From the NCBI GenBank assembly GCA_903944085.1, contig CAJAQO010000033.1, forward strand, positions 35,233-99,232: DNA of 64,000 bases, written 5' to 3'. Below the pieces are notes generated by a model. It ran no database searches, had not been told where the DNA came from, and saw only the letters and a program-made list of their open reading frames with translations. Of the stretch, positions 44,876-53,475 are shown piece by piece (positions within the stretch are counted from its first letter, which is position 1; the number at the start of each line of letters is the position of its first letter). The DNA is from an uncultured Verrucomicrobia subdivision 3 bacterium. Lineage in GTDB: Bacteria; Verrucomicrobiota; Verrucomicrobiia; Limisphaerales; UBA11358. The translations under genes were made by a program, and so were the position numbers.

Positions 44876-45643
44876 TTATTTTGCGGGCGCGGCGATGGCC
44901 GCTCGCCAGGCCGCCACGGCCGACTTGATTTCCGCCGCGCAGTTCGCGCGCGGCTTCACGAAACGCGGCGTAAACCACGGAAAGCTGCCGGTCAGATCAT
45001 GCGTCACCAAAATCTGCCCGTCGCAATCCGGCCCGCTGCCGATGCCGATGGTCGGCACGGAAATCCGGGCGGAAATTTCCTTTGCCACCGGCGGCGTCAC
45101 CAGTTCCAGCACAATCGCAAACGCGCCGGCCTCGGCCAAGGCCATTGCGTCCTCCAGCAAAGCCTGATGTTCCGCCTCTTTTTTGCCTTTGATGTGATAG
45201 CCGCCTTCTTCCAAAACGTGCTGCGGCAACATGCCGAGGTGGCCGCAAAACGGAATTCCGGCGGCGACGATGGCCTTGAGCTGCGGCAAAATTTCCCGCC
45301 CGCCTTCCGCCTTCACAAATTCCGCGCCGGCGGCCGCCAGCCGCCCCGCATTTTCGACGGCGTTGGCCACGGTCTCGTAACTTTGAAACGGCAAATCCGC
45401 GCCGAGCAGCGCGTGTGGCTGCGCGCGGGCGGCGGCGCGGACGTGATGCTCCATTTCCGCCATCGTCACCGGCGTGGTGTCGGGATAGCCGAGCACCACC
45501 ATGCCGAGCGAATCACCGACCAGCAGCAGCGGCACGCCGGCTTCGTCCAGCAGCTTCGTCATCGGATAATCATACGCCGTGAGCGCGGCGATTTTTTCGC
45601 CGCGCGCTTTCATGGCCAGAATGGTCTCGGTGGTGATTTTCAT
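44876..45643 (-). CDS. panB: 3-methyl-2-oxobutanoate hydroxymethyltransferase
   Basis: 255 residues from the ATG at 45643, the usual PanB length and start (MKITTETILAMKARGEKIAA). LTAYDYPMTKLLDEAGVPLL, VGDSLGMVVLGYPDTTPVT, GADLPFQSYE and AGIPFCGHLGMLPQHV are signatures; the metal-binding Asp and catalytic Glu (ELVTPPVAKEI) are present. First step of pantothenate synthesis, using methylene-THF, which GlyA can supply. Confidence 0.97.
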   Translation of the reverse strand: MKITTETILAMKARGEKIAALTAYDYPMTKLLDEAGVPLLLVGDSLGMVVLGYPDTTPVTMAEMEHHVRAAARAQPHALLGADLPFQSYETVANAVENAGRLAAAGAEFVKAEGGREILPQLKAIVAAGIPFCGHLGMLPQHVLEEGGYHIKGKKEAEHQALLEDAMALAEAGAFAIVLELVTPPVAKEISARISVPTIGIGSGPDCDGQILVTHDLTGSFPWFTPRFVKPRANCAAEIKSAVAAWRAAIAAPAK

Positions 45644-45662
45644 TGCAGCGAGTTGTAAAAAT

Positions 45663-45720
45663 ATTGAATCGGTTGAAGCTTCCGTCAATTAAACGAATCA
45701 ACCATTCAGCGATTTAACGA
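45663..45720. repeat. fold-back of 8-nt repeats between hldE-type gene and panB
   Basis: Left part TTGAATCGGTTGAAG; right part CAATTAAA, CGAATCAA, CCATTCAG, CGATTTAA with a period of 8 and consensus CGATTCAA. It overlaps the stop of the upstream kinase gene. Confidence 0.55.
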
Positions 45721-46730
45721 GCCGTAAAGCTTTTCAGCAATTCCTCCGGCGAAGTTGTCGCCGTGCCGCGCTTGCCGACGACGATGCCGGCGGCGTGATT
45801 GGAAAGAATCGCCGCTTCCATCGGCGAGGCACCCGCCGCAATCGCCAGCGTGAACGTGGCGATCACCGTGTCGCCCGCGCCGGACACATCGAAAACCTCC
45901 TGCGCCACCGTGGGAATGTGAAACGGCTTTTGTCCGCGCTGGCACAGCAGCATGCCCAGTTCGCCGAGCGTGATGAGCAGCAGCGCCGGCCGCAGCTCTT
46001 GCAGCAGCCGTTCCGCCACCAGCATCAGCTGCTTGTCCGCAAACGGATTTTCATGTTTCGTTCCGTCGGGCAAATCCGCCAGCTCAAACGCCTCCTTGCG
46101 GTTCGGCGTGATGAGCGACAGCCCGTTCAAATTCAGGTGATGCACCGGCTTCGGATCGAGACTGAGCCACACGCCGCGCGCACGGCACAGCGATTTGATT
46201 TCGTCCAGCAACGGCTGGGTGACAACCCCTTTGCCGTAATCGCCGACGATGACGGCGTCGGTCTCGCCGAGTTTGGTTTTAAATTCGGCGAGCAGTTTCG
46301 CTGTGGTCTGAGCGTCGAGAGCGCCGCGCGTCTCGCGGTCAACGCGCACCACCTGCTGCTGGTGCGCCACGATGCGCGTTTTGATGCTGGTGTGGCGCGC
46401 GGCATCTTTCACCAGGCCCGTGCAGCCGATGTTTTGCTCGCCCAGCAGTTTCAGAAGTTTGCGCGCCGCATCATCCTGGCCGATGGCGCCGAAAAGTTCG
46501 GCCGGCGTTTTCAGGCAGACCAGATTGCGGGCGACGTTCGCCGCGCCGCCGGGCATGAAGCTCTCGCGCGAAAAATCCACCACCGGCACCGGCGCTTCCG
46601 GCGAAATGCGCGACACATTTCCCCAGAGGAACTGGTCGAGCATCACGTCGCCGACGACCAGGACGCGGGTGGATTGCGCGGCGGACAAAATCTCCCGGGC
46701 GCGCGCGGCGGAAAGTTCATTGGCACTCAT
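45714..46730 (-). CDS. hldE: D-glycero-beta-D-manno-heptose-7-phosphate kinase (HldE N-domain type)
   Basis: 338 residues from the ATG at 46730 (MSANELSAARAREIL). It is a PfkB-family kinase: VLVVGDVMLDQFLWG, RISPEAPVPVV, PGGAANVARNL, VVGDYGKGVV, LITPNRKEAFEL and the C-terminal DVSGAGDTV with the catalytic Asp. Closest in pattern to the kinase half of HldE (RfaE1) of LPS heptose synthesis; no nucleotidyltransferase half follows. Starts 4 bp after tyrA ends. Confidence 0.88.
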   Translation of the reverse strand: MSANELSAARAREILSAAQSTRVLVVGDVMLDQFLWGNVSRISPEAPVPVVDFSRESFMPGGAANVARNLVCLKTPAELFGAIGQDDAARKLLKLLGEQNIGCTGLVKDAARHTSIKTRIVAHQQQVVRVDRETRGALDAQTTAKLLAEFKTKLGETDAVIVGDYGKGVVTQPLLDEIKSLCRARGVWLSLDPKPVHHLNLNGLSLITPNRKEAFELADLPDGTKHENPFADKQLMLVAERLLQELRPALLLITLGELGMLLCQRGQKPFHIPTVAQEVFDVSGAGDTVIATFTLAIAAGASPMEAAILSNHAAGIVVGKRGTATTSPEELLKSFTAR

Positions 46731-46734
46731 GGTT

Positions 46735-47619
46735 TCAAATATATTCGGCGGCGGCACCGTTGGCGCACCAGTGGTCGCGGCGGAGTTTGCCGTCCGCAAA
46801 AAATTTTTCCACCGCCGGCTCATCGCCGCTTTTCAACGTGGCCTGAAATTTCTTCAGCTCGGCCATAAACGCGTCGAGCGAGCGGACGAGATTTTTGCGG
46901 TTCGCCAGCGCAATGTCGCGCCACATTTCCGGCGAACCGGACGCGATGCGCGTGGTGTCGCGAAAACCCGTCGCGCACAAACCGACCTGGGATTCGGGAT
47001 GCGCCGGATTCAGAACCAGATTCACCAGCGTCGCGGCGACGACGTGCGGCAGATGGCTTGAGCGGCTCACCAGCAAATCATGCTGCGCCGCGTCCAGCCG
47101 CAGCGTCCGCGCGCCGAGCGATTTCCAAAACCGCTCCAGCTTGCGCACGGCGCCCGCGTGAGATTTTTTTGTCGGCGTGACCACGCACACCGCGTCCGCA
47201 TACAAATCCGCCCGCGCCGCCAGCACGCCCATTTTTTCGCCGCCGGCCATCGGGTGGCTGCCCACAAAATGCGCGCCCGACTTGGCGATGAGCGATTCCA
47301 ATTCGCGCACCACATCGGCTTTCACGCTGCCAACGTCCGTAACAATCGCGCCGCGTTTGAGCGCCGGCAGGAGCTGCCGCGCCAGGGCACGCATCTGCGC
47401 GAGCGGCGTGCAGAGAATGACAAGATCGGCGTTGGCCACGGCCGCGAGCAAATCCGTCGTGGCGTAGTCCACCGCGCCGGCCGTTTCGCAGTCCTGCAAA
47501 CTGGCGGCCCGCCGGACAAAACCGGCGACTTCGCCGGCCAGCTTCCGGCGTTTCACGGCCAGGCCGAGGGAACCGCCGAGCAGACCGACGCCGACAATGG
47601 TGATTTTCTGAAACTGCAC
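46735..47619 (-). CDS. tyrA: prephenate dehydrogenase
   Basis: 294 residues. N-terminal NAD site ITIVGVGLLGGSLGLAVKRR, then VILCTPLAQM, VTDVGSVKADVV, FVGSHPMAGGEKMGV and the helical C-terminal domain SRSSHLPHVVAATLV, CATGFRDTTRIA. Converts prephenate to hydroxyphenylpyruvate in tyrosine synthesis. No chorismate mutase or ACT domain, so feedback control is not visible. Shares a probable transcript with the downstream heptose kinase gene. Confidence 0.96.
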   Translation of the reverse strand: MQFQKITIVGVGLLGGSLGLAVKRRKLAGEVAGFVRRAASLQDCETAGAVDYATTDLLAAVANADLVILCTPLAQMRALARQLLPALKRGAIVTDVGSVKADVVRELESLIAKSGAHFVGSHPMAGGEKMGVLAARADLYADAVCVVTPTKKSHAGAVRKLERFWKSLGARTLRLDAAQHDLLVSRSSHLPHVVAATLVNLVLNPAHPESQVGLCATGFRDTTRIASGSPEMWRDIALANRKNLVRSLDAFMAELKKFQATLKSGDEPAVEKFFADGKLRRDHWCANGAAAEYI

Positions 47620-47709
47620 GCGTGAAAAGATAGCGGATGAAACGGGATTCGTGAATCGCTAAATCGCCGCTCGGTGAACCGCCGGCAGCCGTCGCGCGGC
47701 GGTGACAGC

Positions 47710-48786
47710 TTACAATTTCACCGGCGCACCACCGCGCGCGGCGGCGTCGCAGGCGACCAACACTTTTTGGGTTTGCCGCGCCCATTGCGGCCAGTCGTCA
47801 TTTAATTTGCCGGAAAATATCTGGTTTGCAAAATTACGCCACATCCGCGCATCTTGCGCCGTCGCGTGGCCAAACTCAGCCGGATCGGCTCCCGCCGGGC
47901 ATTTCACCTCGCCCGCGACCGTGAGGAATTTTTCGTTCACTTCAAAACTCGGTTCGTAGCTGTTGAACGGATGAATAAAATCCGGCAGCCGCAGCCAGCC
48001 GTTTTGTCCGCCGACGTGAACCCACTGCTGTTTCGCGGCCAGAAAGGACGAATAAAATTCCACCGTCACGCCGCCGGGATAAAACAGCGTCGCGGCAAAT
48101 TCTGTCGGCGCGGCCGGCCGGTCCGGCCGGTTTTCCGACTGCGCCAAAACTTTGCCGGCCACGCTTGCGGGCAGCCGCCAGTTCAGCGTCCACAGCGCGA
48201 ACCGGATGCAATACCAGCCCAGATCGCCGAGGCTGCCAAAAGGTTCGAGCGCGCCGTTCGCGCGGATGTTGCTTTGAAAAAATTCTGCGCCGGGATAAAA
48301 GCTGAAGGCGGAAGCGATGCGCCGAATCGGGCCGATGCTTTGGCCGTCGTCCAAAATCTCGCGGACGCGGGCGAGGCGCGGGCTGTGCATGAACATCACG
48401 CCATCCATGAATTGCACGGCATTTTTTTTGCACGCCGCCAGCATTTCTTCCAGCTCGGCGGTGCTGGTCGCGCACGGTTTTTCGCAGACGACGTGCTTGC
48501 CCGCCGCCGCCGCGCGCAGGACAAATTCCTGCCGCAAACCGGTCGGCAACGGAATGTAAACCGCATCCACGCCGGGCGATGCGATCAACGCTTCATAGCT
48601 GCCGAAGGCGCGCGGCGTTTCGGCGAAGGCGAATTCGCGCTGGCAATCCGCGATGTATTGCCGGCTTTTTTCGCCGTCACGACTCGCCACGGCGGCGACG
48701 ACGCAATTGCCGGAATTGAAAATGGCCTTCCAGTTTTTGCGGCCGATGCCGGCGGTGCCCAGGAAACCGATGCGCAGTTTTTTCAT
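47710..48786 (-). CDS. Gfo/Idh/MocA-family oxidoreductase
   Basis: 358 residues. N-terminal Rossmann fold with RIGFLGTAGIGRKNWKAIFN, then DAVYIPLPTGLRQEFVLRA and the family Lys in HVVCEKPCATS. The C-terminal domain (RIASAFSFYPGAEFFQSNIR, GSLGDLGWYCIRFAL) binds substrate. NAD(P)-dependent sugar or polyol oxidoreductase; substrate unknown. Start overlaps the stop of the chelatase-like gene by 4 bp. Confidence 0.93.
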   Translation of the reverse strand: MKKLRIGFLGTAGIGRKNWKAIFNSGNCVVAAVASRDGEKSRQYIADCQREFAFAETPRAFGSYEALIASPGVDAVYIPLPTGLRQEFVLRAAAAGKHVVCEKPCATSTAELEEMLAACKKNAVQFMDGVMFMHSPRLARVREILDDGQSIGPIRRIASAFSFYPGAEFFQSNIRANGALEPFGSLGDLGWYCIRFALWTLNWRLPASVAGKVLAQSENRPDRPAAPTEFAATLFYPGGVTVEFYSSFLAAKQQWVHVGGQNGWLRLPDFIHPFNSYEPSFEVNEKFLTVAGEVKCPAGADPAEFGHATAQDARMWRNFANQIFSGKLNDDWPQWARQTQKVLVACDAAARGGAPVKL

Positions 48787-49628
48787 AAATGGTTTGGCGT
48801 TCCCGACGCTTCGATCACGCGTTGCAAAATCACCTCCGCCAGCAGCGGCTCCGTGCCGACGGCTGGCGAATACCAGATGAGTTTGCCGTGGCGTTCAGTC
48901 GGATTCCGCCACGTCGGCTGGCCGGTGGCGAGGCGCGCTTTCACCACGCGCTCCGGTTCGCCGAGCAGCACCGGAATGTCCTCGATCGCGTGCAGTCCGT
49001 CGCTGATGAAAAACGGCACCACCACCACGTTCCGGGTTTTCACGGCGGCGTGGCAGTCTTGGATGAACGGCGCTTCTTCCATGAACACCGCGCCGACCGC
49101 CGCGTAAATATTCTGCGCGCGGATCAGTTCCATCTGCCGCTCCACCGCCCGGCGGGAATTGGCATGGCGGCCGGTGCCGTGGCCGGCGATGAGCAGTGTC
49201 GTCTCCGCCGGCTTGGGCGCGCGCGGAAACGGAAAATTCCGCGCGACTTCCGCCGCGCGCGCGAGAATCACCGTCGTCATCAGCTCATGCGAGCCGACCG
49301 GCAGGCAATAATGCACCGCCGCCGCGCCCAACTGGCGTTTCAAGTGGTCCGGAAAGCGGAAGCCCAACGCCGGCGGAATAACCTCCGTGCTGAAATAGCC
49401 TTCGCTGATGAACAGCGGCACGATGAAACTGCGCGGTGCGGCGATTTCCGCCAGCACGGTTTTGATCTGCGGCGCCTGTTTCCAGAACGCCTCGCGGACT
49501 TCGCGGAAAAGATGCCGGCCCCGCAGCGCCGCCGCGTGCTGAAACACCGGCGCCGCCGACTGGTCGTTCAAAACCGTGCCGTGGCCGAGGACCACCAGCG
49601 CGGCATCGGCAAAACTCTCGCGGTGCAC
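48783..49628 (-). CDS. CbiX/SirB-like chelatase with two half-domains
   Basis: 281 residues. Domain 1 (about 8-125) has VVLGHGT with the metal-binding His and FIVPLFISEGYFSTEVIP. Domain 2 (about 145-270) has LLIAGHGTGRHANS and VVVPFFISDGLHAIEDIP with a second His set. This is the layout of long sirohydrochlorin cobalto/ferrochelatases. Substrate could be sirohaem or a cobalamin precursor; no other genes of those pathways are near. Translationally coupled to the oxidoreductase. Confidence 0.85.
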   Translation of the reverse strand: MHRESFADAALVVLGHGTVLNDQSAAPVFQHAAALRGRHLFREVREAFWKQAPQIKTVLAEIAAPRSFIVPLFISEGYFSTEVIPPALGFRFPDHLKRQLGAAAVHYCLPVGSHELMTTVILARAAEVARNFPFPRAPKPAETTLLIAGHGTGRHANSRRAVERQMELIRAQNIYAAVGAVFMEEAPFIQDCHAAVKTRNVVVVPFFISDGLHAIEDIPVLLGEPERVVKARLATGQPTWRNPTERHGKLIWYSPAVGTEPLLAEVILQRVIEASGTPNHL

Positions 49629-49767
49629 GCGCCCAAGTTGACCGAGACGCGCACCGACCGCAAGCCCGCGTCCCAGCGCAAAAAATATGATTGAATCTTT
49701 TCCCGGTTTCAGGCGTCCTATCTGGCGACCGTAACCAAACCAAATGATCTAGATTAACCAATTGAAC

Positions 49768-50169
49768 ATGAAATCCACCCAACTCGCCCTGGCCGCGCTG
49801 GCCGCCACCTTCAGTTTTGCCGTCGCCGCCTCCGCCGACCTGCCGCCGGCCGCCACGAAAACCGGCGTCACTTACGCCACCGACATCAAGCCGATTTTTG
49901 ACACCTCCTGCGTGAAATGCCACAGCGGCGACAAACCCAAAGCGCGCCTGCACATGGACACCCTCGAAGGCGTGCTCAAAGGCACCAAGGAAGGCAAAAT
50001 CGTCACCGCAGGCGACAGCGCCAACAGTTTCATCATCAAGGCCGTCGCGCACACGACCACCGACCATGATTCCTGGATGCCGCCGATACCGAACAAGGCC
50101 GGCATCAAGCCGCTGACGCCCGAAGAGATCGGGCTGATCCGCGCGTGGATTGACCAGGGCGCGAAATAA
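49768..50169 (+). CDS. secreted planctomycete-type cytochrome c domain protein
   Basis: 133 residues from ATG 49768 (MKSTQLALAALAATFSFAVA, signal). The domain TYATDIKPIFDTSCVKCHSG carries one CXXCH haem site; LTPEEIGLIRAWIDQGAK closes the fold. This is the PSCyt1-type module usually at the N-terminus of large proteins; here it stands alone. A terminator follows 21 bp downstream. Client of the CcsA/ResB system. Confidence 0.9.
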   Translation: MKSTQLALAALAATFSFAVAASADLPPAATKTGVTYATDIKPIFDTSCVKCHSGDKPKARLHMDTLEGVLKGTKEGKIVTAGDSANSFIIKAVAHTTTDHDSWMPPIPNKAGIKPLTPEEIGLIRAWIDQGAK

Positions 50170-50189
50170 TTTTCCGTTTCCAGCACCGA

Positions 50190-50219
50190 GGTGCCGTCCG
50201 CCGGGACGGCGCCTTTTTT
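50190..50219 (+). terminator. terminator after the cytochrome gene
   Basis: GGTGCCGTCC (50190-50199) pairs with GGACGGCGCC (50204-50213, one G-U), followed by TTTTTT. Confidence 0.9.
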
Positions 50220-50256
50220 ATTTATTGCCGGGTTGCCCGGTTTTAGGCCGCCGGGC

Positions 50257-50550
50257 GGCGGCCGGAAACGGGTCGGCTCCGGCCGGAACCTGCCGCCGGC
50301 GGGCGGGAATTCGCCGTCCGCCGGCGGGAAATCCAGGCTCGCCTGCCGGCGAACGTAAAATGCCGGCGGGATTTTCCCGTTCGCGTGCCGGAGATCGCAA
50401 AACCCCGGGCAGAAATCCGCGTTCGCCAGCCAGCCAACGCAAAATTCCCGCCGGAATTCTCCGTTGGCTGACGGGAAAACGTCGTTTGCTGGCGGGAATT
50501 TCAGGAATGCGGGCGGGAAAGCTTCGTTTTCCGGTCAGGCTTGGCGCGGT
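50257..50550. repeat. 21-bp-periodic degenerate repeat array no. 3 (about 14 units, GC-rich)
   Basis: Clear units begin at 50299, 50320, 50341 and every 21 bp to 50530; two weaker ones precede from 50257. Many contain GGCGGGAA; others CGAACGTAAAAT or CCAACGCAAAAT. Neighbouring units tend to be inverted, giving hairpins: GCGAACG..AAAAT (50349-50361) with ATTTT..CGTTCGC (50371-50384), and CAGCCAACG (50431-50439) with CGTTGGCTG (50462-50470). The hairpins are 84 bp apart, with a G-C to C-G pair exchange between them. The same frame shows a seven-residue periodicity but no plausible protein. Confidence 0.85.
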
Positions 50551-50649
50551 GAAAATAGGAAAACCTGTTTATTTTCAGCTATTTACAGCAATGATGCCAC
50601 ATCTTGCCACCGTTCCGGCCAGCACCGCTGGGCGCCGCCTCCGCCCCTG

Positions 50650-50683
50650 ACTCCGGTTTCCGCGCCCGCGCGGAAAAGCCGGA
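50650..50683. repeat. strong hairpin upstream of the FN3 gene
   Basis: CTCCGGTTTCCGCGC pairs with GCGCGGAAAAGCCGGAG (one bulge) around a 2-nt loop. Further GC hairpins follow to about 50780. Could be part of a leader RNA or another repeat; nothing else coding is visible in 50551-50794. Confidence 0.55.
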
Positions 50684-50794
50684 GGCACGGACGTCGTCCG
50701 ATACGTCCGGGGTGGTCAATACGCGCCCGAAAGCTGGCCGCGAGGGCGCGTCTCGCCCCGCCCGGAGGCGGGCGTGATCCCGGCCACCGGCGGC

Positions 50795-50847
50795 TTGTGA
50801 AAATATTCACAATCTTGCTTGACCCCGGTTTCTGTCGGCGTTAACAC
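50795..50847 (+). promoter_or_regulatory. palindromic operator and putative promoter of the FN3 gene
   Basis: TTGTGAAAATATTCACAA (50795-50812) is an 18-bp palindrome with 7-bp arms. TTGACC (50819-50824) and TAACAC (50842-50847) are spaced 17 bp, like a -35/-10 pair with a weak -10. The operator lies just upstream of the -35. Confidence 0.45.
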
Positions 50848-50917
50848 ATTCCTGAAACCAATCACGACTCCGGCACCTGGACGGGTGTCTCGGCACCGGG
50901 GCCGAAAGGAATCAAAT

Positions 50918-51532
50918 ATGTCAAAGATCAAATTAGACCTCACTCATATGAGCATTCCCGCCGTCATTCCGTATCTCAAAAAGATCACGGGCAAGATGGA
51001 TGGCAATGCGAAGTTCACCACGCTGGCCGAAGCGACGGCGGCGTTGGAAACGGCGAATACAAACCTCGACACGGCGAACACTAATTACGACAAGTCCGTG
51101 GCGGTGAGCACGCAGTTGTTGACCTTGCGCGACAATGCCTTTGGTGCCGCCAACGCCGCCGCGCACGCGCTGGCCAACGGCGCGATGCAGGTGACCACCG
51201 ACGCGGCGGACCTGCAGGGCGGCGGCTGGGAACTGGTGGCGGATGCCACGCCGGTCGGCCCGCTGTCCCCGCCCCCCAATTTTAATGCCACGGGCGGCGA
51301 CGTCACCGGGTCGGTGGATCTGGCCTGGGACCCGCAACGCGGCGTGCAGACGCACATCGTGCATTACGCCACGGCGTCCACCGGGCCGTGGACGCAGGGA
51401 TACGTGGGCAAGAAATCGAGCTGCACCATCGGCAACCTGCCCAGCGGCGTGGAGCACTGGTTCCGCGCCCAGGCCGTTGGGACCGCCGGCCCGAGCGACT
51501 GGGCCGGCCCCATCACCAAACGCGCGACGTAA
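50918..51532 (+). CDS. fibronectin type III domain protein (204 aa)
   Basis: 204 residues from ATG 50918 with AAAGGA 8 nt upstream. Residues 1-100 are helical (MSKIKLDLTHMSIPAVIPYL, TTLAEATAALETANTNLDTA) and may form a coiled bundle. Residues about 118-204 are one FN3 domain (VDLAWDPQRGVQTHIVHYA, WFRAQAVGTAGPSDWAGPI). No signal peptide. Small proteins of this design seem common in Verrucomicrobiota, but I know of no function. It follows array 3 and has its own promoter-like region. Confidence 0.8.
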   Translation: MSKIKLDLTHMSIPAVIPYLKKITGKMDGNAKFTTLAEATAALETANTNLDTANTNYDKSVAVSTQLLTLRDNAFGAANAAAHALANGAMQVTTDAADLQGGGWELVADATPVGPLSPPPNFNATGGDVTGSVDLAWDPQRGVQTHIVHYATASTGPWTQGYVGKKSSCTIGNLPSGVEHWFRAQAVGTAGPSDWAGPITKRAT

Positions 51533-51692
51533 GGAATGCCGCGGCGGCCCGGTCGCGCGCCGCATATTTCAGCGCCGCAATCCCGTTCGCGGGGTTGCGG
51601 CTTTTTTTGGGAGTCGCGCCCGCCGGGGAAAAGCGGCGGCCGCAGCACAAACCGCGCTTGCCATTTTCCCGCGAAGGGACTATCCCCAAGCC

Positions 51693-52487
51693 ATGCACCG
51701 GATGCGACCCTTTCTCCGTTTCACCGGCTTCATGCTGGTCGTGCTGGCATGGGTCGGCGGGGCCGGCTGCAACCGGATTCGCGAGTTGGATGATGCGGCC
51801 AAGCGTGGTGACTTGCCAACGGTCCAGGCGCTGCTCAAAGCCAATCCCGATTTGGTGAACCACAAAGACAATCTCGGTGAAACGCCGTTGAACTGTGCCG
51901 CGCTGCGGGGTCAGCGGGACGTGGCGGAACTGCTGCTGGCCAACCGGGCTGAGGTTGGCACCACCAACAACTTCGGCTGGACGCCTTTGGGAACCGCAGC
52001 ATATCACGGCTACAAGGATGTTGTGGAATTGCTGCTGGCCCACCAAGCGGATATCCGGGCCACGAATAATCTGGGCGAGACGCCGTTGCATCTGGCGGCG
52101 ATGAAGGGCCACCAGGGCGTGGCGGCGTTGCTGCTGGCCAACCAAGCCAATGCCAAGGCCAAGGACAACAATGGTGCCACGCCGTTGCACTTCGCGGTCA
52201 ACAAGGATGTGGCGGAATTGCTCCTGGCCCACGGAGCCGAGGTCAACGCCAAAGGCAACGACGGCTGGACGCCTTTGCATGAAGCCGCGATGGGTGGCCA
52301 CCAGGACGTGGCGGAACTGCTCCTCGCCAACGGCGCTGATATCAATGCCCGGAACAACCGGGGCGAGACGCCGTTGCGCATGGTCTTGGCCTTGGCAACG
52401 GACAGTCGCTACACGCCGGCGACGGAGCTGGGGAAGCGCAACCGGGAGATGACGGAATGGCTGCGCCAGCACGGCGGCCGCGAATAA
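51693..52487 (+). CDS. ankyrin-repeat lipoprotein
   Basis: 264 residues from ATG 51693 (51702 also possible). Lipoprotein signal FMLVVLAWVGGAGC. Seven ankyrin repeats follow (for example GETPLNCAALRGQRDVAELL, GWTPLHEAAMGGHQDVAELL), each about 30-33 residues, ending with a helix EMTEWLRQHGG. The high similarity between repeats suggests recent expansion; one repeat (VNKDVAELLLAHGAEVN) is shortened. Likely an envelope protein-binding scaffold. Confidence 0.9.
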   Translation: MHRMRPFLRFTGFMLVVLAWVGGAGCNRIRELDDAAKRGDLPTVQALLKANPDLVNHKDNLGETPLNCAALRGQRDVAELLLANRAEVGTTNNFGWTPLGTAAYHGYKDVVELLLAHQADIRATNNLGETPLHLAAMKGHQGVAALLLANQANAKAKDNNGATPLHFAVNKDVAELLLAHGAEVNAKGNDGWTPLHEAAMGGHQDVAELLLANGADINARNNRGETPLRMVLALATDSRYTPATELGKRNREMTEWLRQHGGRE

Positions 52488-52507
52488 ACGGTTTCTTGCC
52501 GGTTTAA

Positions 52508-52540
52508 ATCTGTGTTCCATCTGTGTGCATCTGTGGCCAA
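52508..52540. repeat. ATCTGTG-type repeat arm upstream of thiG
   Basis: Three units beginning ATCTGTG at 52508, 52519 and 52529. The same unit builds the fold-back at 53391-53468. Confidence 0.6.
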
Positions 52541-52589
52541 AGCAGCATCCCGCCTCGACAATTCGCGGCAATTTTCTAAATTATTCCGG

Positions 52590-53372
52590 ATGTCGTTTAA
52601 ACCTTTGGTCATTGCCGGACGCGAGTTTCATTCGCGGCTGATTCTCGGCACGGGAAAATTTCCGTCGCCGGAAGCCATGCGTGATGCGCTCGCCGCCAGC
52701 GGCACGGAAATGGTCACCGTCGCGTTGCGCCGCGCCGATTTGAGCGGCAAGAAAGATCCGTTCGCCAACATCCTCGAATTCATTGACCCGAAAAAATATC
52801 TGCTCTTGCCCAACACCAGCGGCGCGATGAATGCCGAGGAAGCCGTCCGCCTCGCGCGCCTCGCCGTCGCCGCCGGTCTGCCGAAATGGGTGAAGCTCGA
52901 AATCCATCCCGACCCGCGCTACCTGCTGCCCGACCCGATTGAGACGTTCAAGGCGGCGGAAATTTTGGTCAAGGAAGGTTTCACCGTGCTGCCTTATATC
53001 AACGCCGATCCGGTTTTGGCGAAGCGCTTGCAGGATGTCGGCTGCGCGACGGTGATGCCGCTCGGTTCGCCCATCGGCTCGAACTGCGGCATCCAGACGC
53101 GCGACCAGATCCGCATCATCATCGAGCAGGCGACGGTGCCGGTGGTCGTGGACGCCGGCCTCGGCGCGCCGAGCCAGGCCGCCGAGGCGATGGAAATGGG
53201 CGCGGACGCCGTGCTGGTGAACACCGCCATCGCCGTGGCGAACGACCCGAACCGCATGGGCATCGCATTCAAGCTGGCGGTGGAAGCCGGCCGCAGCGCG
53301 TTTGAAATCGGCCTGGGTGCGCAAAGCGAAACGGCGAGCGCCACCAGCCCGCTGACGGCGTTTCTAAATTAA
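52590..53372 (+). CDS. thiG: thiazole synthase
   Basis: 260 residues from ATG 52590 ([20 protein letters not shown]); the upstream open frame is repeat-derived. [62 protein letters not shown] and [20 protein letters not shown] are ThiG signatures, including the Schiff-base Lys. Makes the thiazole phosphate of thiamine from deoxyxylulose phosphate, dehydroglycine or iminoacetate, and ThiS thiocarboxylate. ThiS and other thi genes are not nearby. Confidence 0.97.
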   Translation: MSFKPLVIAGREFHSRLILGTGKFPSPEAMRDALAASGTEMVTVALRRADLSGKKDPFANILEFIDPKKYLLLPNTSGAMNAEEAVRLARLAVAAGLPKWVKLEIHPDPRYLLPDPIETFKAAEILVKEGFTVLPYINADPVLAKRLQDVGCATVMPLGSPIGSNCGIQTRDQIRIIIEQATVPVVVDAGLGAPSQAAEAMEMGADAVLVNTAIAVANDPNRMGIAFKLAVEAGRSAFEIGLGAQSETASATSPLTAFLN

Positions 53373-53390
53373 TTTTTTGAGCCACAGATT

Positions 53391-53468
53391 TTCACAGATG
53401 AAACACGGATGATTTTCGCTGAAATGTTTTTGTTTTCATCCGGCTCCAATCTGTGTTTCATCTGTGGC
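53391..53468. repeat. fold-back element between thiG and aroA
   Basis: Left arm (53391-53411) GCCACAGATTTTCACAGATG-type; right arm (53437-53468) CATCCGG...TCTGTGTTTCATCTGTGGC. The outer GCCACAGAT and ATCTGTGGC pair exactly. Ends 7 bp before the aroA ATG. Confidence 0.8.
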
Positions 53469-53475
53469 TAAAGAA

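Noticed and set aside
50150..50650. 166-aa open frame with a 7-residue repeat
   Set aside because: It is an artefact of the 21-bp array in a GC-rich frame; Pro/Arg-rich, overlaps a terminator, no plausible start.
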